Of a stretch of DNA of 64,000 bases, positions 23,661-36,680 are shown in pieces (positions within the stretch are counted from its first letter, which is position 1; every line of letters begins with the position of its first letter). The notes beneath the pieces were generated by a model that was given only the letters and a program-made list of their open reading frames with translations, was not told the DNA's origin and did not search any database. Made by a program: the position numbers and the translations under genes. The stretch is taken from NCBI RefSeq assembly GCF_963678975.1, contig NC_089277.1:20491440-20555439 (forward strand). The letters are read 5' to 3'. The DNA is from Dysidea avara (taxonomy: Eukaryota > Porifera > Demospongiae > Dictyoceratida > Dysideidae).

Positions 23661-26606
23661 ATTTATGCATTCCAATCATCTTTAGTGAAAAGAATGAAAT
23701 TCTTCAAATCATCAGAGAGAAAAGTAAGTACCCACCATAAAGTCACTCAGCTATGATCCCATCAATAATGTACAAAATAACATTTTATATGTATATATTT
23801 TTATGTTATCATTATATTATGCAATAGCCACTTTGTGACATACATGGATGTTTTTACTCTTGGATTACAGGGTTGTTTTTACAGCAAAATGGGTCAGTCA
23901 GTAGGCAAAAAGAAGAAAAACTCCCTGAATCTATGTGCATACACGCTGAGCACAAGCTACGTACATGGTTTGTTTCACTCAAGGTCATACATATTTGAAA
24001 GTTGCAGCTCATGTGCTTACAAGATAGGGTCGGTTGGGTCCAAGCAATAATTTTCCAAATAGGTATGGCCTTATGAATTCAACGAGTTCTTTTAATACTG
24101 TACCTTTTGCTGCAACCACAATGGTCAGAAAAAAATCCCATACATATTATGAACACAAATAACTATTAAATTATGAATCATTTAAAATTCATGTAGTTGC
24201 TGATAGATGCCAAACAGTCCTTTAGCAAGATTCTCTCTGTCGAGAACTGCCACGCTCATTTGGTTACCAATTTGCTGTACTTGATTCAGAATACTCTAAC
24301 AAGAAAATAACACTTGTAAATCTGTTAAGACACATTTAAGTCAGTCAGTATAATTTACTTAACACTCTATACTTACTAATGATCACTCACCTGTAGTTGA
24401 CTTCTCATCTGTAACGTGCAGCTTAAAAATGATGGGGTATCTCAATGAAAAGATTAGCAAAGCAACTGTGCAATTAAAATCTAATAATTTGGCTATGATT
24501 ACCTTTAATCTCTCAAAGATGGCTACTCTTAATTCACAAATGAAAGAAGGTGAGTTAGTCAAAAGGTTAACAACTACAGTGTTCTTGAATGGTTTTATAC
24601 AAATAAGCAACAGCTGAGTCACCAGCCTTATATAGCAATCATGGAAGAATCTTGGAATGTTAACTGGCCTTTACCCATCCTTCTGCAAGAAAACAAATTA
24701 TTTGTCATTGAAACGTCATTGGTACTGATGCCATCTTCCCACTTTCTCAAAGAATGTTTACTCACTCTCAAGCAACCTTTTACAGTGCAAGCTGAAGAAT
24801 GTGGCAGGTTTTTGTCTGAAACTTTCACAAATTTCAGTACATCAAACATCTCCTAGCTGTTTCAATACTACACTAATACCCACAGGAGCTCTAGTACCAT
24901 TAGGAATATGATATAGTATACATTTGATGCAAAATGGTACTCTTTTCTGCTACCTTCATTAAATGAGTGATAGTATTGCCTTCATTAAGGTGTGGTAAAC
25001 GGAAGAAGAGTTGGTGATGAAACTTGGGGAACGTAAAGCACACACATATATACCAATCATCAGAAAGTATTAGAGTTCCATGATAAGTCGACTGCAGCTC
25101 AACACCAATGTCCTTGCAGTATACTTTCGGTAGCAACTGCCACGTAAACAGACACTCTCCGAAGCTGCCAATTCCAACATTTAAGTCATGAAAAAGTGCC
25201 ATAACATTATTCACTTCTTTTATCGAAGTTTCTGTAACCTTCAAGTTATCTTTTAACCCATCAACTTTCTTTGAAATCTCACACTTGAGTTACCACCTTT
25301 TGTAAGTCATTTCCTTTTTAGGCAGAATAGTCTGTCAAGTATGATTCATCAATAGTATAAATGTGGCCAACAAAGTCTGACTACAAAAATGTCCACAATT
25401 GCTTGCTCAAGAGATAATAGCAAATGTAACTTCAATTCACTAGTACAAGAACTGGTATCACACATAGGTACAGGGACTTACACAATGCCACATCTGGACC
25501 AAAGAAAGATACTAAAAGATGATTATAAACCAATGTACTTGCTGAGCCAGCCACACAACAACTTGAATAAATAACTAACATTGAAGAACAATTAAATTCA
25601 CTTGTTATAGTAAAGTTATGAAAATACTCTGATGATGAAGAAGCATTGTAACCATTAATGCAAGTAGCACTTTTGCTCTTGGGTAAGATTTTTGATTGTA
25701 AACTTAACAGTAGAATATTTCCACCCAATAACAATGCATTAGGAGTATACAGGCTACAGTAAACCATGTTATCACTGTGCAGTGAGGCTCAACATTGATG
25801 GACTGAGGTGGGTTCCGATCTGACTCAGTATCAGGCGATCCTAGCAAGGATTCAAAACTGTCTTCTTGTGGTCCACCTTTTGGGACCTACATGTAGTAAG
25901 CATAAATAAGCAGTATATATGGCAGTACATAACACTTACAGTGAAACCTCAACCATTAGGTGGATCCAGGAGCTTGGAAAAAATGGCATTCAGGTGGAGT
26001 AGGGACAAAAATATTAAAATTTTTATCAAATGAAGACTCCTTTGGTGGGTGTGCACATGCACTAAAGAGAAATGATGTGCAAGACATGAAAGTTTGTAAG
26101 CAAGATTCTTGCACGGAAAGTCTCACTTTTCTTGCAAGATCTTGCAAGTCACTATGCAGTCTTCAAAGAATCTTGCAATTCATTTCTCCCTGGGTAGATA
26201 TGACCAATAAAATAAACTACTGCTTTAATAGTGGAAAGTTAAAAGATGTTGTGAGAGCTATTTTAAACACATCTTTTTGTAATAGCTTTCTGTTTAAAAA
26301 GCCAGGTAATCATCTGCGCTGTACCACACTGTACTTCTGCTTAAGGTGCTGAAGACTGACAGATAATGAGCAGTGCTTACAGAAATCTATAACTATACCC
26401 TATATTATTCTAATAAAACAGTGTACAACCTTTATCAGAAATATTATTCTATAGATCCTCATTGTATTCTTGCAGAGGAGCTTCAGCATAGAAAATAACT
26501 CAGTGCCTATTGTGCTAACATTATGCTTGCCACTTTTAGGTAAACAAACCAATAGAATAATAGACTGGTACAAATGATAGCCATTTTGTTCTTGCACATA
26601 ATCATA
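23661..26606. other. Unassigned region with open stretches on both strands
   Basis: Minus-strand frames at 24,900-25,244 and 24,628-24,849 and plus-strand frames at 24,429-24,617 and 25,960-26,352 overlap or oppose one another. None shows a family motif I know. The minus-strand pair (FGECLFTWQLLPKVYCK near 25,140; ACTVKGCLRVSKHSLRKWED near 24,760) reads most like protein but is frameshifted, so a decayed gene is possible. A fragment of the CAGTGAAACCTC MITE end lies near 25,940. Confidence 0.25.
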
Positions 26607-27907
26607 TAGTATAGCAGCGTAGCCCCCAAAATTGGCAATATTGTGCACTTTTCATAAAGCCATGAAACTTTCCACACAAATAGTAGTCCTCAATACATGT
26701 ATTTTTAGATATAGTGCCATTGCTGATTTGACCTTTGGTGACCTTTAGGGCCATTTTTGTATAGAAAATTGATCATTTTTGTCTTTAACTCCCTGAGGCA
26801 GTAATTAACTTGTTAAAACATAGTACCAAACAAAAGATCTTGCTAAAAGAAACAACTTGGTTTTTATTTGAAGTCAATAGGTGATTTCATTACAAAGTTA
26901 TGATCATTTTTATTAGCTGCAAAATTCGATATTCTGCCCTCCAGGTGTGAATTACCTGTGGGCAGATTGCACATAAATTTACCAAATTTTGCAACAAATA
27001 AAAATGATCATTACTTTGTAATGAAATTACCTATTGACTTCAAATAAAAACCAAGTTGTTTCTTTCAGCAAGTTCTCTTGTTTGGTATGTACCATGTTTT
27101 TTTAACAAGTTAATCATTGCCTTAGGGAGTTAAAGACAAAAATGATCACAAAATGGCCGTAAAGGTCACCAAAGATCAAATCAGCGATGGAAATATATTT
27201 AAAATTACATGTATTGAGGGCTACTATTTATGTGGAAAGTTTCACGGTTCTTTGAAAAAGTGCATGATTTTTTGTAGTGTTGCACCGATATACATATTTT
27301 CACTTTTACCGATACCGATATTTCACTCATTCCTGTAGCCGATATGCCGATATTTACCGATATTCTTCTATTCTGTAGGTCAGGGGAGAAGGAGCAAAAA
27401 TCATCTAAAGTTTATGTGCGTGTATAACATTAGTTGAAATAATTTAATTACTTGCGTGGGCGGCCAATTCTACAATGTTTGCTACCAGTGTGCCACTAAC
27501 CCCTTACATGGAAATGAAAGCCAAGTAGTTATAAAACACCTAAGTCAGCTTCTCAAACGGAGTTTTGGTGGGATTCCAGACCCTTTCCAAATAGTGATTG
27601 CGTGGGCGGCCGATAAATATACACAGCCTATTATAGCCTTGCAGCCACACTATTCACACATAAACAAGCCTAAATAGTTATAAACAGGTACAGCAAATAA
27701 ATGTTTACCACTTACCACTGCATTCACTCAATACTGTCACATGTTTATTACTGTCGTTAATGATTGATTGTGGGTTTAGGTTATCGGCAAATAACTTCCT
27801 CTTTGTAGCCGATACCGATACTTGCAAAATCACCTTATATCGGCTGTTACCGATTATTCAACCGATTATCGGTGCAACTCTAATTTTTTGGTTGTGCCGC
27901 TATACTA
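26607..27907. mobile_element. Foldback element with a hAT-like MITE inserted in its right arm
   Basis: Arms of about 300 bp start TAGTATAGCAGCGTAGCCCC and end in the inverted equivalent GCCGCTATACTA. The two arms share long inverted stretches such as AACAACTTGGTTTTTATTTG, and the centre near 26,940 is AT-rich. The MITE at 27,275-27,882 splits the right arm just before the terminal 25 bp, so the foldback is older than the MITE. Confidence 0.82.
27275..27882. mobile_element. 608-bp hAT-like MITE, copy 2, target duplication ATTTTTTG
   Basis: This is the inverted twin of 21,402-22,009, of identical length. ATTTTTTG occurs on both sides (27,267-27,274 and 27,883-27,890). The two copies are nearly identical, including a 73-codon open stretch that I do not consider a gene. 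Confidence 0.93.
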
Positions 27908-30000
27908 ATAATTGGTACGATACTTATAATAACAGTAGTAATAGCCCAATATATATAACAATAATACAATCAGTACAGCAGTATAGTTTTCATTGTGAGC
28001 CTTAGATTCTAGCCTTACGGTAGTCCCTAGTACTGTGACACCATACTGGGTAAACCAATTAACTGGCCAGTACGTTGTTGCAGTTTTCTTTTGTTTTTTT
28101 GTTGCATAACCGGATTACTGATTCCTAAGATATTTGCTCAAAATGTATGTTTTGGGTACTTTTCTCAATGTTAACATTGATAAGGATTCTGCTATTGGTA
28201 TGATCACTTGGTGCCTATTACTTTGGCCACTGTAAGGACAATCTGACAAACTGTATTACAAATTTTAAGGCTACATAATTTACATGCTAGGTACGGCATA
28301 AAAATTGCAGGAAATTAAATTTTGTTAACTGGATAGCCAACAGTTTGTGAGATTCTGTGAAACAGTTTCACAGTTCTAGTAGTTCCTCACACTTTTTATA
28401 TAGGTGTGTGAAATGTATGTTCTATTAGAGTAGTTAAGTGAAATGAGCATTCTAGGACGCAAGAGTCCAAGGAGGATGGTGTGGTTACACTGTTATTAAT
28501 TCCCCTTATAGGTCTGCTAGATAGCTAGTGTAATAGGCCAGTAGACAATGAGTGGTACTACAGGTAACCAAGGTATCGCCATAATATTACACTAACTTGA
28601 TTTCAGTCAACACTTGATCCAGTGATAAAGATCGACAAAACTCTTCCATCCACTAAGCAAATTATCACAGTGGTTGATGAAGTACTACAGCACAACACAG
28701 TGGCCAGAAACAACAAAGTGGCCTAACAAAATAATAATATCATGAGGTAAACACTGTGTGACTGACCAATAACCCTGGCAATATATTTTCAATTGTTAAG
28801 CACCTGCATACACAAAACTAAATGAAGGTTGGCCGTGTTTCATTATTTCTGATCTCAAAGAAGTGTTTTGAATGAATTCAACATGAACACCTCATATTGA
28901 TGACAAATATTCTAAAGGTCCCATACTGTACATGTCAATGCATCCCAGAGCCCTTACAAACATTCTTAGTACCACACATTCCTTCAAACATCTCACACAA
29001 TGTTTGGGTACACAATTGAATTGCAAGTCACAGGGATATGACGTGTGACCAATCTCCTATGAACATGAACTATCCTTTTTGGTGGTTACAAAGAAATCGC
29101 TCCTTAAGTCACAACTAGAAATAATTTAAGTAAGTGCTGTAGGTTGATTTGTAGCTGCAGTCAAAGTCTTGACTGGGCAAAATTTCACTTTGTCTTGTGG
29201 CTTAACTGAACTGTCTATTAGTGTTTACCTGTGACTGTACTCACTTTAGGAGTTTCTCTACTACCATTTTATTCCCTGATTTCCTATGTGCTTGTAATTT
29301 AGTATAATTTCTTGATGTGTGCTACCAACAGCTATGGAAGAAAAAATCTTTACAATCACACTACTGTCTGTGGGAGCTTTGAAACATCTCATGATTGGAG
29401 ATTCTTACATCATGTGAGTTGTGTATAATTGGCTTTTAATACGTATAGTTTCGATTGTGGATTTTAACTCTTCATCTGATCTTGACCGTTAAGTGATTTT
29501 GTGGCTTTGACCATTGACACCATTGCAGATCTACCTACTGTGTGACATCCTTTTATCGGACATGATTCACAATGAATGCACACTTTTTTCTCAGCACACA
29601 GGGATCCAGCCACACTAATAGCTGCAAACAAGAAGGCTATGTTGTTGTGTGCAATTTGGCTTAATGTTGATAATGTAATTATGGGTACACAATACTCACA
29701 ACCCCTTTACCAGATGAACTCTAGTCGAGCCCGCAGCCATTATTAATCATCCAGTAGCAATGGCACTGAGAAAGTTACAGGATCATGTCTGTTAGTGCAT
29801 ATGGTTAGTGATAAGCCTCACTCTTCGCACGTCGAGTTACATGTCCACAGTAGGCTTTACCGCTCACTGCAGCTCACCCAGCACCATTTACGCCCACACA
29901 CCAGTTTCTAACATTGCAAAAAATGCGGACTTCCAGTTCGAAATTTTGAGTATCCACGTTTCTTTTGGGAAAGTTGCAAAGAGAGCAAGTGTGAGCATTT
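27908..30000. other. No secure gene
   Basis: One candidate terminal exon at 28,607-28,726 (plus) follows a good acceptor (tgatttcAG) and reads DPVIKIDKTLPSTKQIITVV before a stop. No upstream partner exon in phase was found, so it is not called as a gene. Confidence 0.3.
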
Positions 30001-30027
30001 GTTGCACTAGCTACAACAGCCGCCAAG

Positions 30028-30042
30028 ATGCCTCGTATTATG
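30028..30042 (+). pseudogene. CDC5L: Candidate CDC5L first-exon start (MPRIM), truncated
   Basis: ATGCCTCGTATTATG reads MPRIM, the usual beginning of CDC5L proteins, and is preceded by gccgccaag, a good initiation context. The conserved continuation (IKGGVWRNTE), which holds the first Myb tryptophan, does not follow. The frame instead runs NLDQS and stops. I find the missing piece nowhere between here and exon 2. Five residues are few, so the identification depends on the downstream exons. Confidence 0.4.
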
Positions 30043-30200
30043 AATTTGGACCAAAGTTGAGGTATAGACCTTATTCATTTAGAACAGTAAGCGCCCTCTG
30101 ATGTCACGCGAAGCCATACAAGGGTTCCTATTTACCATGGTGATTGCTTTTCGGACGCCATTTTGAGTTCTAAAACTGGGCGAGCACAACGGTTGCTATC

Positions 30201-30345
30201 ATGTTACCATAGTTATGGTACTGCAAATGGCGAATTTGGCGGAGAATTGTGATGTTACTATGGTTTTGGTACTGCAAATGGCGAATTTGGCGGAGAATTG
30301 TGATGTTACTATGGTTTTGGTACTGCAAATGGCGGATATTGGCGG
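30201..30345. repeat. 51-bp tandem repeat, about 2.8 copies
   Basis: The unit contains GGTACTGCAAATGGCGAATT and TGGCGGAGAATTGTGATGTT. It lies between the candidate CDC5L start and the large inverted repeat. Confidence 0.85.
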
Positions 30346-31372
30346 ACAACTCCTTCGCAACGGGTTATAACCGCTATGAAATTAATTCAGTGAATAAGGT
30401 CTATAGTAGGGTCCGCAACGTGAAATTTCGACCTCCCGAGAATCAACTACCAAACCACCCACAAATGCTAGGCTAGGTACCACTTAGAAAACGCCAGATT
30501 GGTGTTATTTTTCATTAACGTCTTGTCGTGCAAATCGGCGAATATGCTTACAAATTACGAGATTTTTTGCTATATCTTCAAGTAAATGTCTTTTAAAGCT
30601 ATAATATGCACTCTCAACCTTTCTTACTAACTGTACTCTAAACTAAAACCATCAGTGGCTGCATTGTCTGGAGCGATTTCCAGCCGCAGCATCGCGAAAA
30701 TGAAATTTCGGACTCGAAAAAAGTTTCGATGCCACTGAAGCACACAGTAGCGATGCCAAAGTAACCCTCCCAGGTCAAACTGGTCTGGCATGGGTCCAAC
30801 TACTACCACGCCAAATATCATGGAATTCCAAAATTGTTTGCCATCTGGCTGAGCTCGACGGATGTCAAAAATTCGTCTAAAATGCCGATTTTATTCACTG
30901 ACGGGAACCTTTGCTAGCCAGATGTGCTAGTTTACTTCTCAAAAGCTTACTAGACCCATAGCCAGTAGCTTTCATTCATAGTGTTGGTCTGGCAGCTCTT
31001 CTAGCGACCTCAAAAACCGATAAATGCCGATATCCACGAATTTTGCCGATATCGACCAATTTACACTGCATTAAAGAAATCTTGCACATCAAACGTGATG
31101 CTTTGCCTCTCTAAAGTCATGCTGCATCCTTGTTTAGTTATATTCGTCCATAGGGTGGCACTGGCGGCTCTCTTATCGAGGCCAAAATCCATCAAAATGC
31201 CCATCTCACCATTTGTCATCAGTTTTAGGAAGTTTTACATGTCAAACATGCTGGTTTACCTCTCTACATCCTTGCTGGACCATTCAATCACCTTCGTCTG
31301 TGTAGGCACCTTTCTTCAGTCCCTTGAAAACGTCAGAGCACGCCAATTGAGCGCAATTATCAATACCAGTTA

Positions 31373-31820
31373 GGCCATACCTACTGGATCTTATGTTGCG
31401 CGGGCAAAACCTCAGAAAATTTGGGTAGGTAGGTCGATTTGATAATGATAATAATAATTAGTACATAATAGAAAATTAAAGTATTATGAACCATACAAAA
31501 AGAGCAACAACTACAAAAAACGTTAATGAAACATATAGGGTGTTCTGCAGCACCATAATATATTGCTGTACAATGAATCAAACCTCTTGAATATAAGAAC
31601 TATTTCGTTTGGAGTATCTTCACCATTAAAGCTCAACCTTTTGAAGAGTTTAATCCCTAGAGGAGCCTGGTTATCCCAATAGCTGATTTTCACTAGCACA
31701 TACGAGATTGACCATCTTGGAACACGTGATCCTATATCACATGATTATCATTATCATTTCAGGTCATGAAAAAAGACAGTCGGTCGGGCCCGTGCAACAT
31801 AAAATCCAATAGGTATGGCC
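31373..31820. mobile_element. Harbinger-like MITE with TTA target duplication
   Basis: The termini are GGCCATACCTACTGGATCTT and its inverted counterpart, with TTA on both sides. The unsplit right arm of the surrounding inverted repeat shows the empty site with a single TTA (CCACTTACTGC near 32,450, read on the minus strand as GCAGTAAGTGG). A 3-bp TTA duplication fits the PIF/Harbinger superfamily. The interior has no transposase. Confidence 0.8.
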
Positions 31821-32147
31821 TTAATGCTTATTTTGTTACATTGATTCCACGCAAAAATGACAGGAAAACCAGCAGAAATGTAATAGAGCGAAAATGGAGT
31901 TAGTCTAGCTCTAAATATTGTACTCTACAGGTTTATACAAATGATTGCCGAAATGAAAATTCCGATTATCAAAAACCACAATCGAAATTTCCATTCGTGT
32001 AGAGTTCCGAAGGGTGGATATTTTAAACTAGACTAATTCCAGTTGGGTTATGTAATATTTCTGCTGGATTTTCGTGGAATCAATGAAACAAAATAAGCAG
32101 TAAGTGGTATTGATGGTTGCGCCCAATTGGCGTGCTCTGACATTTTC

Positions 32148-32347
32148 NNNNNNNNNNNNNNNNNNNNNNNNNNNNNNNNNNNNNNNNNNNNNNNNNNNNN
32201 NNNNNNNNNNNNNNNNNNNNNNNNNNNNNNNNNNNNNNNNNNNNNNNNNNNNNNNNNNNNNNNNNNNNNNNNNNNNNNNNNNNNNNNNNNNNNNNNNNNN
32301 NNNNNNNNNNNNNNNNNNNNNNNNNNNNNNNNNNNNNNNNNNNNNNN
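32148..32347. other. Assembly gap, 200 Ns, probably an overlap rather than missing sequence
   Basis: The 150 bp before the gap (31,998-32,147) and the 150 bp after it (32,348-32,497) are the same except for one A/G difference. The flanking contigs therefore overlap and the true gap length may be negative. Confidence 0.9.
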
Positions 32348-33470
32348 TGTAGAGTTCCGAAGGGTGGATATTTTAAACTAGACTAATTCCAGTTGGGTTA
32401 TGTAATATTTCTGCTGGATTTTCGTGGAATCAATGAAACAAAATAAGCAGTAAGTGGTGTTGATGGTTGCGCCCAATTGGCGTGCTCTGACATTTTCAAG
32501 AAACTGAAGAAAGGTGCCTACACAGACGAAGGTGATTGAAATGTCCAGCAAGGATGCAGAGAGGTAAACCAGCATGTTTGACTTGTAAAACTTCCTAAAA
32601 CTGATGACAAATGGTGAGATGGGCATTTTGATGGATTTTGGCCTCGATAAGAGAGCCGCCAGTGCCACCCTATGGACGAATATAACTAAACAAGGATGCA
32701 GCATGACTTTAGAGAGGCAAAGCATCACGTTTGATGTGCAAGATTTCTTTAATGCAGTGTAAATTGGTCGATATCGGCAAAATTCGTGGATATCGGCATT
32801 TGTCGTTTTTGAGGTCGCTAGAAGAGCTGCCAGACCAACCCTATGAATGAAAGCTACTGGCTATGGGTCTAGTAAGCTTTTGAGAAGTAAACTAGCACAT
32901 CTGGCTAGCAAAGGTTCCCGTCAGTGAATAAAATCGGCATTTTAGACGAATTTTTGACATCCGTCGAGCTCAGCCAGATGGCAAACAATTTTGGAATTCC
33001 ATGATATTTGGTGTGGTAGTAGTTGGACCCATGCCAGACCAGTTTGACCTGGGAGGGTTACTTTGGCATCGCTACTGTGTGTTTCAGTGGCATCGAAACT
33101 TTTTTCGAGTCCGAAATTTCATTTTCGCGATGCTGCGGCTGGAAATCGCTCCAGACAATGCAGCCACTGATGGTTTTAGTTTAGAGTACAGTTAGTAAGA
33201 AAGGTTGAGAGTGCATATTATAGCTTTAAAAGACATTTACTTGAAGATATAGCAAAAAATCTCGTAATTTGTAAGCATATTCGCCGATTTGCACGACAAG
33301 ACGTTAATGAAAAATAACACCAATCTGGCGTTTTCTAAGTGGTACCTAGCCTAGCATTTGTGGGTGGTTTGGTAGTTGATTCTCGGAGGTCGAAATTTCA
33401 CGTTGCGGACCCTATCTATAGGAATACGGTCTACAGTAGCGCGTGTATTTAAATCTGTTTTACTGTTTAG

Positions 33471-33575
<105 letters not shown>

Positions 33576-33787
33576 TGAGCAATAATTAGAACGGTTGGCA
33601 AAACTGTCACTAGTAACATAGGGGCTTACACACAGGTATTTACTGTAGATAGATGTGTGACCACAGTCTAAGTCACAGGTGAAGGCCACCAAATTTGTGC
33701 CAAGTTAATGGTCAAGGATGAAAATTTGCTACCCACAGTTGAATTTCTCAGTATAAATTCTATCATACATTGGAAAAGACTATTTTT

Positions 33788-34517
33788 AAACCAGGCGCAC
33801 GCCCACAGCCGGCTGTGGGCGTGCGCCTGGTTTACTGAAATTGTTTTCGTAAAAGTGTGTGTGTGTACCTATCTATCTACCTATGTTTGTCCGTACGCAC
33901 CCACATGAGCAAAATCATTTAATAACGGTAAAAGCAGCTTTTACATAAGAAGTAAAAGTGAAATGAAGTCTGTATTAAACTTCTGCACAGGTGAACTTTG
34001 CTCTGAGGTGGTTTCTTTTCGGCGGACTGAAATACGGGTGTGGTGACTTTCCTCAGACTACCTTCCCCTTGAGGTTTTCACATTTAGCAACTGAAAAACA
34101 ACGGTGCAGGCCTCGTATACTGCCAGGAATAGCCTATCGCTTCGAGTTGAAAGGGGGCGTATCCCTTACGTACGCGAAAGAAAATGAAGAGCAGCTTTGA
34201 GGCTTTGTCGAGAGAATTCGTGGGAAAAAAATACGTTAGTCACACTATAAAACAGTTTAAAAGATAGTTTTGTGTGTAATATGTTGGTAAAAGCGGTTTA
34301 TTTAACAAACGCTTCCTTAGCAGTGCATAGCAACGTAATTGAACGAATTACGAATATTTCATGAATTACGAAATACGAGAATTAGCTAATAATATTATTG
34401 CACAACCCAAAACTACCCTATTGTAAAGTAGTAATACATAGTTGGTTAATTCATAGTAGTATATACTGCCTATAGTTAATTCCAGATGAGTTAGCTAGCT
34501 GCATGGCGCCTGATTTT
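33788..34517. mobile_element. AACCAGGCGC inverted-repeat element, copy 2
   Basis: A nearly full-length copy of 13,298-14,030, sitting in the intron between CDC5L exons 2 and 3. The hairpin near its left end is shortened, and the microsatellite has fewer units. Confidence 0.72.
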
Positions 34518-34724
34518 TAGAAGTAGCACAACATCAACTTGTTATTCAACATTTTGGTGAATGGTAGAGCATGTCCTGTTGTAGTTGGTTTTGGTTACAA
34601 TAGGGTGTAGGGAGTTAGAGCATTTATAATTTTTGTAATGAGGGAAGTTTCCAGTGAGGTGGAATTTGAGTATGGGCAATTGTGCAAATTAGTGTTTCTG
34701 TATATTACACTGTGTTCTTGACAG

Positions 34725-34755
34725 GTATGAGTGGCTTGATCCCAGCATTAAAAAG
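34725..34755 (+). pseudogene. CDC5L: CDC5L exon 3
   Basis: A 31-base exon between cttgacAG and GTgagt. With the preceding TG it completes Trp and reads YEWLDPSIKK, the linker between Myb repeats. Confidence 0.88.
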
Positions 34756-34815
34756 GTGAGTACCAATAGTCATTATATGTACAGTATGCTACACAGTACA
34801 CATCTCATAATTTAA

Positions 34816-34818
<3 letters not shown>

Positions 34819-34871
<53 letters not shown>
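34819..34871. repeat. (CA)n microsatellite
   Basis: About 26 uninterrupted CA units in the intron before exon 4. Confidence 0.98.
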
Positions 34872-34873
<2 letters not shown>

Positions 34874-34930
34874 TATACCACACAAAGCTTTCTGTAAACA
34901 CATATAATTGTAACCTATCACTTTTTATAG

Positions 34931-35062
<132 letters not shown>

Positions 35063-35612
35063 TAAGTTAACTGTGTTATCTTGTTTATCCATATAGCAAA
35101 ATAACTAGCATTAACAAGAATTTTTTTTGATGGTTTAAAAATTCTTGTATGATAATTTGTCAATCAAAAATTTACAAGGTACTGTTTAGTATTTCTCTGG
35201 TGTAGTGTATGTCATATTGTAAAGTATTGAGATTGGGAGAATAGGTTGTAAAGTGCTATTATCCTAAGACACAACTGTTAGGTGTCATACCGTCTGAGAT
35301 CAAGGTTGGGTCATGGTAAATATGTACCCCATCATCTATAATATAAGTTTGGCTGGTATATTTAGTGATATGTACCAACTTAACTGGTCCATCCAAGCTG
35401 AATTACCATCCCAATCACTAACTGGCCATAGCTTGATACTATGAGTTAGTGGAAAGGAATAAATGGGAAGGGACATGGAGAGGGGATAAAATTATCCGGT
35501 GCTACACTCAGCTAGCTAGGTTGTGATCCTCAGACCCCAATCCTGTAATACTTAAATGTCAGCCTAAGTCCCAAAAGGATCCACGGTGCAATATTGTCAT
35601 TGGCACCTTTAA

Positions 35613-36290
<678 letters not shown>

Positions 36291-36292
36291 TA

Positions 36293-36680
36293 CAGTGAAA
36301 CCTGTCTAATCAGGTCACTGCATAAAGAGGTCACCTGTCTAAACTGGCCATTATAAAAATCCCCCCCCCCCCATGTGCTACTGTACGCAAGGAAATTTTG
36401 ACGCAAGAAAATTTTATGAATTCAGACTTCAGCAGATTCGACGAATAAAATGTTGACGAAAATCAAGAAATTGTATGCAAAACCTGTACTTTTAAGGGCT
36501 CTTATAAACATTTGATGAATTTAAATTAGACGAATTAAACCGATTTGTCAAATTTTTTTGACGTCAAAATTTCTTTGCGTACGGTATCTGTGTACAAAGT
36601 GACCTGCTTAATGCAGCCACCTCCTTAATAAGGTCAGAAAATTTTGTCCCTATGATGACCGGAATAGACAGGTTTCACTG
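36293..36680. mobile_element. Tc1/mariner-type MITE (CAGTGAAACCTG termini, TA duplication)
   Basis: The ends CAGTGAAACCTGTCTA and TAGACAGGTTTCACTG are each flanked by TA, the mariner target. A C-run lies in the left arm, and the interior has a second inverted pair built around GACGAA / TTCGTC-like words. Confidence 0.85.

Larger units (their letters stand above)
30404..33417. repeat. Large inverted repeat (foldback), arms of about 1.1 kb
   Basis: The left arm (30,404-31,372, continuing 31,824-31,880) is the inverted copy of the right arm (about 32,410-33,417), with only scattered differences. Open stretches in one arm recur on the opposite strand of the other. The ends begin GGGTCCGCAACGTGAAATTT. 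The left arm is split by a 448-bp MITE and the centre contains the N gap. It behaves like a giant foldback transposon inserted between the CDC5L start and exon 2. Confidence 0.88.

Noticed and set aside
25960..26352. 130-codon plus-strand frame
   Set aside because: Composition and content look random; the start overlaps a MITE-end fragment.
21607..27677. Identical 73-codon frames at 21,607-21,828 (minus) and 27,456-27,677 (plus)
   Set aside because: They are identical because they lie in two copies of the same MITE; the diverged third copy does not keep the frame.
28607..28726. Candidate terminal exon reading DPVIKIDKTLPSTKQ
   Set aside because: It has a good acceptor and a stop, but no upstream exon in compatible phase and no recognised family.
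32104..32381. Open frames crossing the gap
   Set aside because: Most of their length is Ns.
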